From NCBI GenBank assembly GCA_002751075.1, contig NAOQ01000180.1:57639-121638 (forward strand): a stretch of DNA of 64,000 nucleotides. The letters are read 5' to 3'. The position numbers and the translations under genes were made by a program. Source of the stretch: Ichthyophonus hoferi. Taxonomy: Eukaryota > Opisthokonta > Ichthyosporea > Ichthyophonida > Ichthyophonidae. Positions 52,353-64,000 of the stretch are shown piece after piece. Position 1 is the stretch's first letter. Every line of letters begins with the position of its first letter. The notes under the pieces are model-generated. The model had not been told where the DNA came from, searched no databases, and saw only the letters and a program-made list of their open reading frames with translations.

Positions 52353-53675
52353 ATGTTTATTGATTTGAATATTCCCCTGTCGGATGACAAGGCCCAGTTG
52401 TCTCGCACATTTTCCATGTTATTGAAACGTACGTAGTTTTAATTTTGAGGTCACAGGAAGGTATTATAGAAGCCATGCATTAGATTTATCTATCTATACT
52501 CACTATGTTATGGTTACGGTTAAAGTCCTATGATTTTTTTTTAAAAGGCTGTTGAAATAGGTTTGAGTGTTAATAATAGACATGTAACAGTGGGGTATGA
52601 TGGGGCTGCCTTTTCAAGGACCATCACTGGCAAGGTCACCATGGATCATGTGAGTGCTCTTGTTGCCTTTCTCTCTATCTGCTTCTGTTTATACATGCTT
52701 GTTTGGATGCAGATGGATGTGTAGTTATGTATGTCTGTGTGTATGTATTTATGAATGATAGCATGTGTATGCATGTATGTACATATCTATGTACTTATTT
52801 ATAATGGTATGTAGATTACATGTGTACGTTAGAATGATCGTATATATATATATATNNNNNNNNNNNNNNNNNNNNNNNNNNNNNNNNNNNNNNNNNNNNN
52901 NNNNNNNNNNNNNNNNNNNNNNNNNNNNNNNNNNNNNNNNNNNNNNNNNNNNNNNNNNNNNNNNNNNNNNNNNNNNNNNNNNNNNNNNNNNNNNNNNNNN
53001 NNNNNNNNNNNNNNNNNNNNNNNNNNNNNNNNNNNNNNNNNNNNNNNNNNNNNNNNNNNNNNNNNNNNNNNNNNNNNNNNNNNNNNNNNNNNNNNNNNNN
53101 NNNNNNNNNNNNNNNNNNNNNNNNNNNNNNNNNNNNNNNNNNNNNNNNNNNNNNNNNNNNNNNNNNNNNNNNNNNNNNNNNNNNNNNNNNNNNNNNNNNN
53201 NNNNNNNNNNNNNNNNNNNNNNNNNNNNNNNNNNNNNNNNNNNNNNNNNNNNNNNNNNNNNNNNNNNTCTATGATAGAATGTGTAGTTCTATTTATATAT
53301 ATGATAAGATGTATGATAGCCTGCATGATAGTATCAAAGTATTATAACATGATAGTATGTATTATAGTATGTAAGAGAGTACGATAGTATAAATGTATAA
53401 TGTATGACATCATGTATATATGTATGCACGATATTATGGTAGTATGTAGAGATGTATATATGATAGTATAATATTTATGCATGCATTTTTAATTCAGGCC
53501 AACAAAAACAAAGGTGCTGAGTTTGTGACATTACCGTCAACCGAGAAAGACTGTCGGGGAGCAGCGAAGAAATTTAAACAGTATTCTCGTCTCAACGTAG
53601 TGCTAAGCGACCAAGGACAGATATACTCATTGGTATGTGTGTAAAGGAGGAGTATATATGATATGTACTTGTATG

Positions 53676-53707
<32 letters not shown>

Positions 53708-55794
53708 TGTATGTATGTATGTAGGGTATATATGTATGCATATATTGTATATATGCATGTATATTTTTGCGTATATGTGCATATATGACCGTGTATATGT
53801 ATATATATATACATTACTGTGATCATATAAATTCTCGTATAGGTATGCTATTATGCATATGGACGGACGTATATTTACATTAACTTATATATTCATAGAT
53901 CCAGTCGGACAAGCATGCTAGTAGAAACACACATGTGCACACATAAGCCTTTCCCTTACATATAAAACATGGTAGTGAAATATCCTGTCCCTCTCCCTCT
54001 CCTCTCCCTCTCCCTTCCTCTCCATATCATCACAGAACTCCAACAATGCCGCCTTAAAAACCTATGATATCCTATCGGTGACACCTGAGACAGAGAAGTT
54101 GTTTCAATATGCCTGTGCTACTGCAGAGATTGATATTATTTCGTTTGACATGGCTACCAGAATGCCTTACTTTTTAAAACGTACACATGTTGGTCAGGTA
54201 GGTGCCTCTGGGTTGTAATAACTGATAGTTAATATAGAATGTATATGTTAAGCGGTGGTATATGAGTTGTTATAAGGTGGATTTGGGATTGTGTGCTGGT
54301 GTAGAGTACAGGGAGATGGATAGAGAAGGGAAATATCTAAGAAAAAGAAAGAAAAAAAAAGGAAGAGAAGGAAAGAAAGAAAGAGAAAGAGAGAGAGAGA
54401 AGGAAAGAACGAATTGAATAAATAGCAGAGGAATGCAATCATATTTTTTTCTGAATATAGGAGTGTTTGTGTTCATTGTATAATTGGAAAAGATGAAATG
54501 TTGTATATAGCCTATGAAATTAAAGATATAAGATATAAAATATAAAATATAAACTGTAACATACAGAATATAGCATATATGACATAACATAAAATATAAC
54601 ATAGAATGTAGCATTTAGACATATTAATATAAAACATGAAGGCGAAAGGAGAAAACACCAAGTGAACTAAGACAGGAGTAACCAATTGGTGGGCTGTTTT
54701 ATTAATAATTAATTAATTGCATGATTCTTACTTACAATCGCATTATAGCTTCCCTTTTTTCAGATATCCTATTCTGACCTTTCCCTACCCACTATGTAAT
54801 AGCACGCACCAATCATATGTTGGTCATGTATATAAAAGTATTGGCTGACCCGCTAATTTATCTGATATAGGAATGCATCAGCGCCATGCTCATTAACATT
54901 TTTTTTTTTAATTAGTCACTTAACTTTCAATAATTCATTAATGTTAATTAGTGTTTCTTTGTATACATTAAGTTGTACCTATGAACATTCAGACTAATTA
55001 GTATTCACCTATGTGTGGACGGGCATGTACAGGCAATAGAAAGAGGAATTCACTTTGAAATCTGTTACAGTGCTGCACTTAAAGGTAAACCACGTCTAAC
55101 TAAACCATTTATACTATACCCTCATATATATATATATATATATATATGTGTGTATGTTAATTTTCAAACACCCGACTGTGTCTTTTATTAATTATTAATT
55201 GAACAGGTACAATTACACTTGTTTGCCAACTTGGCATCACTTCTTCTATAACTCCATGGGTACAATTAGTTTGTATTATACACCATATATACATATCATA
55301 ATCTTACACACATATATACATATATACATATACATATATATATATATATATTTATAGGCATAATCAAGTATATATTTTCTTATATTCTCTTATATCTCCG
55401 ATATCATTCATATCCCCCTACCACGCTATGCCAATGCTATATTAACCTCATTATTGTGTCTTTTCCTCTATCACATTTTCTCTAGACTCGACCGCTCGGA
55501 GGTATTTAATTAGTAATACCCACCATATTATACGCGCCACTAAGGGCCAAAATATCATTATTAGGTAAGATTAGTGTATATATCTATTCCATGCCAGTTA
55601 ATTTTTATAAACATGAATTGGTTGGTTGGTAGTTGCTTTGGTAGTTGCTGTGGATTATTAGGAAATCCAATTGCTTCAATGCTATTGGATCAATGGGTAA
55701 TGGGTTGCGGTAGCACGAGTAGTTACTGGACGAGCAATTCACATGGCACATGTATACTTATGCAATGTATACCTACATACACATACAGGGAGGC

Positions 55795-55828
<34 letters not shown>

Positions 55829-57272
55829 GATAGGATTGGTATTTAGAGCAGGGGTAAATATAATCGTCTTCCTTAGCTAAGCAGTCCCCACTGGCATTAT
55901 ACAGTAGTGACGCAGCTGCCGCATTAGATCTGAGAGGACCATATGACATCATCAATCTGTAAGTGACCTCTTGTGCTTAGGTTATGTATATATGTATGTA
56001 TGTATGTAGTTATATAGGTCTGGATACCTGTTATGTATGTATGTATTTATGTAGGTAGGTATAGTATGTATGTATGGATGGATGTATGTATGTAGGTATG
56101 TATGGATGTATGTATGCACTCCCTGCTCTACCCTTTAGCTTAGCATGACAATATATTATGGCTTTATCTTTTATTCCATGTTGTATTAATATAGGTCTAT
56201 CTATCTCTTCTGTCTTTCCCTTTTCTATACCTTTTCTATTCGAGTGGCTAATATGTGATATTTATTTATAGACATGCCATTTCCTATTTTTATTTGGAAT
56301 CACACTAACTCACATGTAGCCAATCATGATACTTTTCGTCCTATAGAGACCACTCGGGTCTAAATACTAAAGTACATAAAGTACATTTCATTGGTCAATT
56401 ATTGTTATAGTTTTATATTATAACTATCAATAACATAAACCTACAACCCTAAAGACTACACGTATATACATCTATAAATATACCTAGTGCACTAATAAGG
56501 AAATAGTGCCCTAATAAGGAAATAGTGCCCTAATAAAGAAAAGGTGACAGGGCCATGCTGTTCACGTTGCCACAGGCCGAAGGAAGGAAAGCCCTCTCCT
56601 CCAATCCTCGCTCTGTTATTATGCATGCAGGTAGGCAGGCATTATCTGATTGGTTTCCGTAATGGAACTCTTAATATGCCCGCATCTCGGTTGAATAGTC
56701 CTACCCGTGCCCTTTATAGATATTTACACACTATATAGAGATATACATACCCTTTGGTTTTTCTTATTTCCGTTCTTCCTGCCTTCTATTGTACTGTACT
56801 GGGTGACCCTATCCGTAAAGCACATTGGTGTTAGATGGCTTCGCTAATATATATACACAAACAGATAAGTTAATATGTGCAGCAGATGTGAGAAAGGCCT
56901 CACTTAGGAATATATGTATATGTTATATTTTATCCCATCCTATCCTATCATATCATATCATTGTATATTATACCATATTCTATCCTATCATACTATATCA
57001 TACTATACTAGTTTTACTATTTTCAATATGTGAGTCTACCACACCGCCACCATTATATGTCAATTTCATTTATCCCTATCTATCTAGTTGTATATTAATA
57101 TCACTATTTCACTCCTTTACTATACACAGCCACTCGCACTACAACGCATAGGGCTGTGATTGGAGTAGTCCCTTTATCAAGCCTACCAGCCAATGAGAGC
57201 TGGAAGATCCCACAAGGTACCAATGCCATTGACGAGGACACAGATGAAGAACCAATCGACATGGAAGCTTGA
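52353..57272 (+). CDS. RPP30: RPP30, RNase P/MRP protein subunit p30
   Basis: Protein subunit of nuclear RNase P and RNase MRP, which process tRNA 5' leaders and pre-rRNA. Exons: 52353-52428, 52548-52649, 53498-53632, 54036-54197, 55033-55084, 55486-55564, 55905-55958, 56551-56630, 57130-57272; about 294 residues against 268 in human. It opens FIDLNIP like the family's F.DL start. It continues with RLNVVLSDQGQ, YDILSVTPETEKLFQYAC, MPYFLKR, GIHFEICYSAALKDSTARR, an NIII-SS junction, LDLRGPYDIINL and AMLFTLPQAEGRKAL, each aligning with human RPP30. The TIM-barrel-like body is followed by a short acidic tail (DEDTDEEPIDMEA). The exon 1 donor (phase 1) and exon 2 acceptor (phase 0) do not match, so one boundary is wrong. 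The gap at 52856-53267 lies in an intron. Confidence 0.92.
52856..53267. other. Assembly gap (412 N)
   Basis: Run of N next to a (TA)n tract, within RPP30 intron 2. Flanking exons join in phase 0. Confidence 0.99.
53668..53725. repeat. (TATG)n microsatellite
   Basis: About a dozen tetranucleotide units in an RPP30 intron, beginning about 35 bp after exon 53498-53632. A similar TATG/TAGG array lies at about 55990-56115. Confidence 0.92.
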
Positions 57273-57546
57273 TAATTGTTATTTATTGCATAAAAATTGA
57301 AAAACAATTTTAGCGTTGTATTGTGTAAGGAATGGAGAATTCCAGCATCGTTATACGATGGGTATTAAGGTGGTGTGACAAATGTGAATGTTGTAAGACA
57401 AGTAGTTTTGTGTGATGTTGTATCTACTTCTTACTATATTTTTTTTTTTTACACTCTTTTTTAATTATTATTGCTCAGAGATTGAACTACATGGTAATAT
57501 ACATACTGTCGACTTCGGCCTGTGCCGTAATTATCTCACCCATGAT

Positions 57547-57672
57547 CAGGGTGGCAATCAACTATTCCAAGCCGATAATTTAGCATAAAAACTGCATATC
57601 ATTTATTCAGTATAACTACAGAATCAAGAGTCCCCAATCTATCTCACACAGAGCCCTTTTATACTTTCTAAA
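57547..57672 (-). repeat. Dispersed repeat copy (inverted partner of 48721)
   Basis: Reverse complement matches 48721-48846 over its whole length with scattered differences and small indels. Confidence 0.8.
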
Positions 57673-57683
57673 TGTAACAGTTT

Positions 57684-57917
57684 ATGTATAAATTACTTCA
57701 GGACCAAACACTAGTTAGTTTGATAATTATAACTAGCTTTAGCTGCTTTGCCTATATTGTATACGTAGTCATATTCGATAAATACCCTCAAAACAAGCCT
57801 AGTAATAAGTTCCAATCAAAGGAGTGCATTCCCACTAGCCAACCAATGAAGGCTTATGTGCCTTGTAACACATTGCCTAACTCATACCATCGTAGTGTGT
57901 ACTTACTCAAAAGATAA
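57684..57917 (+). CDS. Small ORF, 77 aa, one hydrophobic segment (doubtful)
   Basis: ATG-to-stop frame just after a dispersed-repeat copy. It encodes a hydrophobic segment (LIIITSFSCFAYIVYVVIF) followed by a Lys/Ser/Pro-rich tail. Composition is less biased than the repeat ORFs, but there are no splice sites, promoter or recognisable family to support it. Confidence 0.2.
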   Translation: MYKLLQDQTLVSLIIITSFSCFAYIVYVVIFDKYPQNKPSNKFQSKECIPTSQPMKAYVPCNTLPNSYHRSVYLLKR

Positions 57918-58983
57918 TAATTTAAAAGTTTTAACACGCAAATGATTTCTTATATGGTATATAACCTGGATTATACTGGTTGATAAAGGGTCCAGCCACT
58001 TAATTGGCTTGTTTTATAATAGTGCCATTTGTAGATTGGATGACGTGCACAACCGTGTTTCGAACTTAAATGTTAATTAAGTAATTAGAAGATTGCTCAA
58101 TCGACTCAATTATAGTTCCTAATACGCTAATGTAATTAATTGGCTTAAAGTGACGTGTATAAAGACTAAAAATTAAGTATTTTCTAGAATAACCTTTTAT
58201 AGGCTCATATTAAATCATTATCTATCAAGATTATGTCATAAAGATCATTATTTGGTAATATTAAAAGAAAATGACTCATTAATCGGTAAATTAAAAAATA
58301 TATTTTAATTTTACTATATAATTAGTGATTGGCTTAATACACAAATATTGTTTTATGATGAAATAAATACAGTAACATAACATTTATTCATTTCTAGTGC
58401 GAATCATGTAATACACTGCTTTGATTGATCAAAGTTTGATATGATTTATTAGTTCATATGGTTTGGGTTTCTAATAGCCTATCATATATATTAGCCTAAA
58501 AATGCTACCAATTTAATGGTAGCTAACCAGGAGCTCTTAGCCTTTGTATAGGGTATTGCCATTGTTGTTATGGTAATCCAAGTCATGTGCATGGCTGAAG
58601 ATGTTAATATTCATAATCAAGTACAACATTCTATTGCTTTTAAAGTGCGCAGTAACTGGTATCGTGCGATGTTGTATATGATGATATGATGATAGAGACT
58701 TAATTTGGGGTGACTTATGCCGGACATCTTTATATTAAGAGACTGATATTAGCATATCCGGCCATTACACACACATATTCAAATGAGCCAAGGAGTTGAC
58801 AAATTATATAACAAATGCTTATGTATTGCTACAGTATTTCTTCATGAAAGACAAAAACAAACGCGCTTACTTGTTGAAATAACTTTTCTTAAAGTACATC
58901 ATTTTCCCCTAAATTTTAATGTATTATTCTATTAATGGGGAGTAAAGAAATATACTTATTGCAGGAATTCCTGAACACAAATG

Positions 58984-59392
58984 ACCGAGTTCCGAAAATT
59001 AGTAGTCAAATCTCAAGATAAATGGCCAAACCCCGAAAATAAATGGACAAATTCCAAAAATAAATGGAAAGAGCCCAAAAATAAATGGAAAGAGCCCGAA
59101 AATTAATAGACATTGAATAACAATTTTTTCTTCAAAAAAAAAAACTGCTATTCAAAAAAAAGGAATAGTTGAAAAATCTTTTACTTGTGTAATTATTTTG
59201 TATTTTTTCTTGTATAGTAATTTTTTCTTAATTATAAGATATGTACGTAAAAATTACAATTCCTCTACTAATAATAAAACAAATATAAATTTCTTCCAAT
59301 TTCCTCTTTATTACTCGATTTCGTTTTATTATTATTTTTATGTTCAAAATGGCCATTTATTTTCCGAATTTGGCCATTAATTTCCGGAAACC
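58984..59392. mobile_element. Fold-back element with tandem-repeat ends (MITE-like)
   Basis: 58984-59112 carries five to six imperfect direct copies of a roughly 20-bp unit built on AAAATAAATGGCCAAA.CC. 59346-59390 carries two copies of the same unit in inverse orientation (GGCCATTTATTTTCCGAATT). Inverted arrays around an AT-rich centre of about 230 bp resemble a non-autonomous fold-back or MITE DNA element. No transposase frame or clear target duplication was identified. Confidence 0.55.
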
Positions 59393-59802
59393 ATAAACAA
59401 AAAGAAAAACGAATAGGAGTGGAGATCATAAACCAAACCAATAGGTAGTTGGCCAGAAAGGATTTAAAATCATTCCTAACAATGCATTTCATAAACGAAT
59501 AAATTTAGAGGATCTTATAACCAATAGGAAAATATAACATAAAGAACCAATAGAAAGAGATAAATAATAAATTATAGTCATTAGATAGCTCACAGGGTAT
59601 TTTTAAATAAAGATATTATTAACAAATAAAAGTAGAGACTCCACTAACCAATAAGAATATCCACGAAGAATACCAATCGAGAACTTACAGCGAGATCAAA
59701 ATCATTTCAAATAATTTACTGAAGCGCTTGTAGATTATAGAAATTATATTGAGGAGTAATGCATAGTGCTCACTCTCACTCTCTCATGGTCTCTTTATAA
59801 AC

Positions 59803-62800
59803 ATGGCCATCTCTGATTATTTAGAAGCTAGGGTTATACATAGGACTCTGGCCCCAGTAGTGGGAACACTTCTTTGTCTCCTAACTGTAACAGGTATTTC
59901 TTTCATTAGTATATTTGTTATTTTCTCATTCCCTTGAAATATCTCTCTTCCCCTCTCTCTCTCTAACCATCAGTTTTTCTTTTCTATAAGCACATTCACA
60001 ACTACATGGTGTTACATATTTATTTTTAATGTATGCACACGGAATATTCATATAATCAATTTTTGTTCTTCCTGTGCTCTTTATAACATACCATACATAC
60101 CTGCTCTCTCTCCTATCTCTATTTCTCTTTCTGTCCTTTTATAGATATATATACACGTATTTGCCATCTTTCTTTCTCTCTCTCATTTTCTTTGTCCCAC
60201 CATGCCACCCTCCTACTCTCTGACACACCAACCCCGCAGGTGTTGTCTGGACCATATTGAGGAAATGGTTTGGGCTAACCAAAGACCAGACCCGAATTCT
60301 TATGACTATACACAAATTAGATCTTTTCCATCTTAGTTACATCTTCTCCCCTCTTTTTGCGCTCCTCTGCCTTATATTCTTCTTTACAGGTAGGATTGAT
60401 GTTAGGGTTTTAACAGATTAGACCAAGTTAAATATGCCTATAATATAACTATTTATACTTTGTAATTGAAATGTTAAAGTAAAAAAAGAAAAAATATACA
60501 AGCATAGATAGAACTATATTTCCTTAGTTGTAAAACTATTTGCAAGTAGCTGTATAATTATGTAAAACAGGATGGATATGTAGATATTGTCTTCTTTGAC
60601 TCTATATTGTATACTATTACTGGCTATAACACTTAATTTGTGTAACGGTTTTTATAATTTGTCTTTTTGTATTTGTTCTTTTTGTTATGATGATGGCAGC
60701 AGGAAAAAGAGAGAGAGAAAGAAAGAAAGAAAGAAAGAGAAGAAGAGAGATAGATAGATAGAGAGTGTGAGAGAGAGAGCCAATCACCCGTTCTTTACTT
60801 TATCTCCAACCCAATATAATGTTACCCAGATTTTATTGGACCAATTATTTTAATTTATTCTAATTCCAAATATTGTTTGGTAGACATTATGTCTATAAAA
60901 AGAAAATGAAAAGAAAATTTAAAGTGAGCATGATCTATATATATAGCATCATAAACCAACGGACCAATAACCAGAGACCATGACATGACAGCAATATGTC
61001 CGTTCTAATCCAATCAACTCCCTCTAGGGGTTAGTCTTACACGTGTATGGCGAAAGAGAGAACTTCCTACCCTGAATGACATCAGAGAAGCTGACAGTGC
61101 ACGCACCTACCACCGTCTAGTTGCACTCATTGCCTTTATCCCACTCCTATTGGCGGCCTTAACAGGTAGGCATTTACTATTGATTAGGTATAAATATATA
61201 TACATACATAAACATGAATAAATATACTCATACACGTTTATCTATCAATAAATTTATAAATCTGTATTGATGTGTATATATAGATTCATATACTCATAGA
61301 TAAACGTACGCAGCTATATCCTATTGGTCTTTAGTCATTTCATTTGCTAATTAATCCTCCAATGCATGAACTTTCTCCTATTATCACACTTTCATGCTAC
61401 TCTATCTAATGAAATGGAACTGGCCAATCTTATACACCATTGTTTGTGCTGACCACATCACTACTGATTAATTCTCCGATCCGTTTTTTGTTTATATTTA
61501 ACCATTCAACTTAAGCCAATCCATGATTAACTATGTAATATATATATATATATAAACCTAATAGCCAATGATATTTATATGTTTAATTTCGCTTATATTT
61601 ACCATTGGTGTATATGCGTTCAAGTGAGATTTTGATCAATTACTAAGCCAGACATCTGTCAGCGTGATATTAAAAGTTAAAACATGCGTACAATATTTGT
61701 TGTTTTGTAGGCTCCAATAGACTAACATGACACTGGATCAATCAATTGTCTATATTCTCTATAGGGGCAGGCTATGTTATCTGTAGAAAGTGGTTCTTGA
61801 TGGAGAAAGATAAGGTATGTGGAGGAAGTAAGCACTGGTTTAAAGCGAATGTGTATATAGGCCACTCCCTAGCTGCATGTATAATAGCATATATATATAT
61901 TGGCAACCGCTTTATTATATGCATGCTAATAACTTCACTTCATTTAATATATATCAGATAATGCTTGTATTCTCCTATATAATACCACAACTCTACCAAT
62001 GACTTTTCAAGATTTATAACTAATTTATCAATAACAGGTTTGTAATAAAATAGATAGAATGGTTTATAAGCTTATTAGCCAATGAATTTTATTTCTAGTG
62101 GTTCCACCAAATTATTATTTTTTATTAAGGAGATTCCTCTTGCTCATTAGGATGCTCTCTTCCACTCTCGGTCCCTCTCGATTTATCTTTCTCATCTCAG
62201 TCGCACATGTCTGTCTAGTAGTATTACCATACATACAGACATATATATGTATACATAGATGTACATACATACATACATACATACTTACTTACATATACAT
62301 ATACATATATACACAAATATACTTATACATACTATATCATACTATCATACTATTATACAGGCAAACCTACCTACCCACCATTATACTATTATAATATCAT
62401 ACTATAATATATAAAATCATACATACATATATGCATACATACAGGTACACTGGATCATAGAGCTTCATAACATGCAGATAGTCTATATGAGTTACGGATA
62501 CCCTCTCTTCTTAGCTCTCCTGGCAATTACTATGACAGGCACTGGCCTGCCCTTGACTACTATATGGAGATGGATTGGAAGGAAATGGGCGGATTGGCGA
62601 AGAGATAAGGATAGCTATGATATGGTGGTAGAGGTAGTAGAAGGGGCTATTGAGTTTGATGAACTGACTGAGAGGTAGGTAGGGTTGGTGTATAGGGTAT
62701 ATGCTATAGTGATATCATATGCCTCTGTTGTAAAGGTGTGTGCACTCTAGATATATTCTAATCGTACCTTTTATACCTTTATTTTATTGGTGTGCTTCAC

Positions 62801-63255
62801 GTTACTCTATTATATATTATTATATATATTATGGTTTATGGTAATCTTATTACTATAATTATATTTTTACATGTAAGGTGAGAGATATGCATATGATGAA
62901 TGCAACAGTAGTGGTTTCTGAATTACTGTATCATTATTGTTATGATTTTTTTCTGTCTTTTTATCTTTTCATGTAGTGCCGCTGTGTTGTTGTCTGTGCT
63001 TGACATTAATTCATTCACTCTTATTGCTTTCTTTTCCGAATTTTTACTAAGTAGTTCTCCTTTCTTTATTGGTTGTATACGGTGATCCCTATCTTTTCAT
63101 TTTGTGTAAGTGATGCACTTAATTGGTATCACCTCCACCTAACACATACATACACTCCTTATCAAATCAGAGATCATGCTACTGATGATGGTGCAATTGG
63201 AGACAGTAAAGCCAACCTTGTAACTGCAACTTCAGAAACCAATCATATTATCTAA
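59803..63255 (+). CDS. Polytopic membrane protein with duplicated PepSY-type helix unit
   Basis: Seven exons: 59803-59893, 60240-60389, 61029-61166, 61765-61827, 62099-62220, 62445-62674, 63171-63255. All phases close (292 residues). The protein repeats a unit: HRTLAPVVGTLLCLLTVTGV (13-32) then RKWFGL, and HRLVALIAFIPLLLAALTGA (109-128) then RKWFLM. A second helix type follows each: IHKLDLFHLSYIFSPLFALL (54-73) and LHNMQIVYMSYGYPLFLALL (195-214), each running to a TG and an aromatic-Arg end. The His-Arg start, Pro/Leu core and TG ending resemble PepSY-associated transmembrane regions known from bacteria, especially cyanobacteria. Five helices are likely and the tail is acidic. The last junction (62674 to 63171) replaces an in-frame stop at 62676. 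Function is not known; the family link is from memory. Confidence 0.75.
60712..60780. repeat. (GAAA)n/(GATA)n microsatellite
   Basis: Purine-rich tetranucleotide array in intron 2 of the PepSY-like gene. Confidence 0.92.
62225..62440. repeat. (CATA)n-type array at a splice acceptor
   Basis: Tetranucleotide CATA/TACA array filling the intron between exons 62099-62220 and 62445-62674. Its last unit ACATACAG forms the acceptor. Confidence 0.88.
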
Positions 63256-64000
63256 GGACAACCAATGGAGATGGACCTTCTAGAACTTTTACCTTATTTT
63301 ATATTTTATCCCTCGTTGATTACAGGAATTGTGTAGTTTTTAGCTTAGCTTGTTTTATATATCCTATATACCTGGTGAATACTTGAGGTTGCATACTTGG
63401 AGGAAAATATCTTGAAACTAGTTGAAAGGTGCGGTTTTGTGATAGGTATCTTCTGTTCAATTTTATTTTGTGTAATTTATAGGTTGCATGTAATATATAT
63501 ATATATAATCAGACGTGCAGGAAATATCAGTGTAATATTGCTGCAATAGGATTGGCCGAATATAACTATTAATAGTTTTCTTTGAATGAAATTTCATACT
63601 AATATTTAGTTTTGGAACAAATGATCCTGGTTGGTTAATTAAAATAATCTAATCCTTAGAGTTTCATAGATATTTGTAATATCTATTTGCAATCTTATAA
63701 GCGATTAGAGATTGACGGAGAAGTTGAGCATTTTTTAATATTTTAAGATTATAAGTTAGTTCGATGAAGTTATTTCACAATTGTTCTATACCATTTATGT
63801 ATTGGCCTGTAAGATATCATATCAATATTCTAAGAACGAAGGCTTTTTAACAAATAATGAATTCAATTAGTTGGTGTTTTAACGTACATTATTATCCGTT
63901 TTGTTTTGCTTTTGTACTTTGCTTTACCGCCAATGCTAATCTTTCGAGTTTACAGCAATGTTACTAAATTCAATCATTTAAATGGAGCCATTCATAAATA
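63256..64000. other. Intergenic, no gene seen
   Basis: AT-rich sequence downstream of the PepSY-like gene. It should include the 3' UTR, but no clear AATAAA or coding exon was identified. Confidence 0.5.

Larger units (their letters stand above)
57273..59802. other. Intergenic between RPP30 and the PepSY-like gene
   Basis: About 2.5 kb. It contains a dispersed repeat at 57547-57672, a doubtful small ORF at 57684-57917, and the fold-back element at 58984-59392. CCAAT pentamers are frequent in the last 400 bp, the presumptive promoter of the next gene. Confidence 0.55.

Noticed and set aside
55574-55846. 90-codon ORF in an RPP30 intron
   Set aside because: Runs into a TATG/TG microsatellite and lies between two well-phased RPP30 exons.

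Overview
The window is eukaryotic, AT-rich nuclear DNA (roughly 30% GC by eye, much richer inside coding exons). Genes are intron-rich with GT-AG introns and there is abundant AT-rich simple repeat. It looks like an early-diverging animal or close holozoan, with a sponge-like organism my best guess. The reasons are replication-type histone genes with metazoan 3' stem-loops and downstream elements, plus readable orthologues of PGAP1 and RPP30. There are three assembly gaps (13984-14370, 33220-33800, 52856-53267). I saw no prokaryotic operons, CRISPR arrays, rRNA or convincing tRNA genes, and no recognisable retroviral or LTR element.

Layout. 1-1300: a divergent histone H3 (-) / H2B (+) pair. 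1473-2133: a small two-exon gene for a two-helix membrane protein. 2501-15836 (-): a RhoGEF gene (acidic N-terminus, IQ motif, DH, PH, coiled coil), 21 exons by my model, about 827 codons. 15837-18291: intergenic, with one possible mini-gene and a dispersed repeat. 18292-34495 (-): a 20-exon, about 823-codon secreted, membrane-anchored protein whose motifs match the fungal Agd3 (CE18) polysaccharide deacetylase with its CBM87 domain. 35742-49862 (+): PGAP1 (GPI inositol-deacylase), about 19 exons. 52353-57272 (+): RPP30, the RNase P/MRP p30 subunit, 9 exons. 59803-63255 (+): a 7-exon polytopic membrane protein made of a duplicated PepSY-type helix unit.

Exon models were built by hand from splice consensus, reading-frame phase and remembered family motifs. 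For the RhoGEF, CE18-like and PepSY-like genes every intron phase closes, which supports the models strongly. One intron in PGAP1 and one in RPP30 do not close and are flagged. Most genes are unrelated housekeeping or signalling functions. The CE18-like gene is head-to-head with PGAP1 across about 1.25 kb and is the most unusual content: an Agd3-type esterase known to me from fungi, here as a type I membrane ectoenzyme with host-style introns.

Non-genic structure is dense: minisatellites often sit directly against splice sites, a short dispersed repeat family recurs, there is a fold-back element near 59 kb, and CCAAT/ATTGG pentamers appear over-represented.
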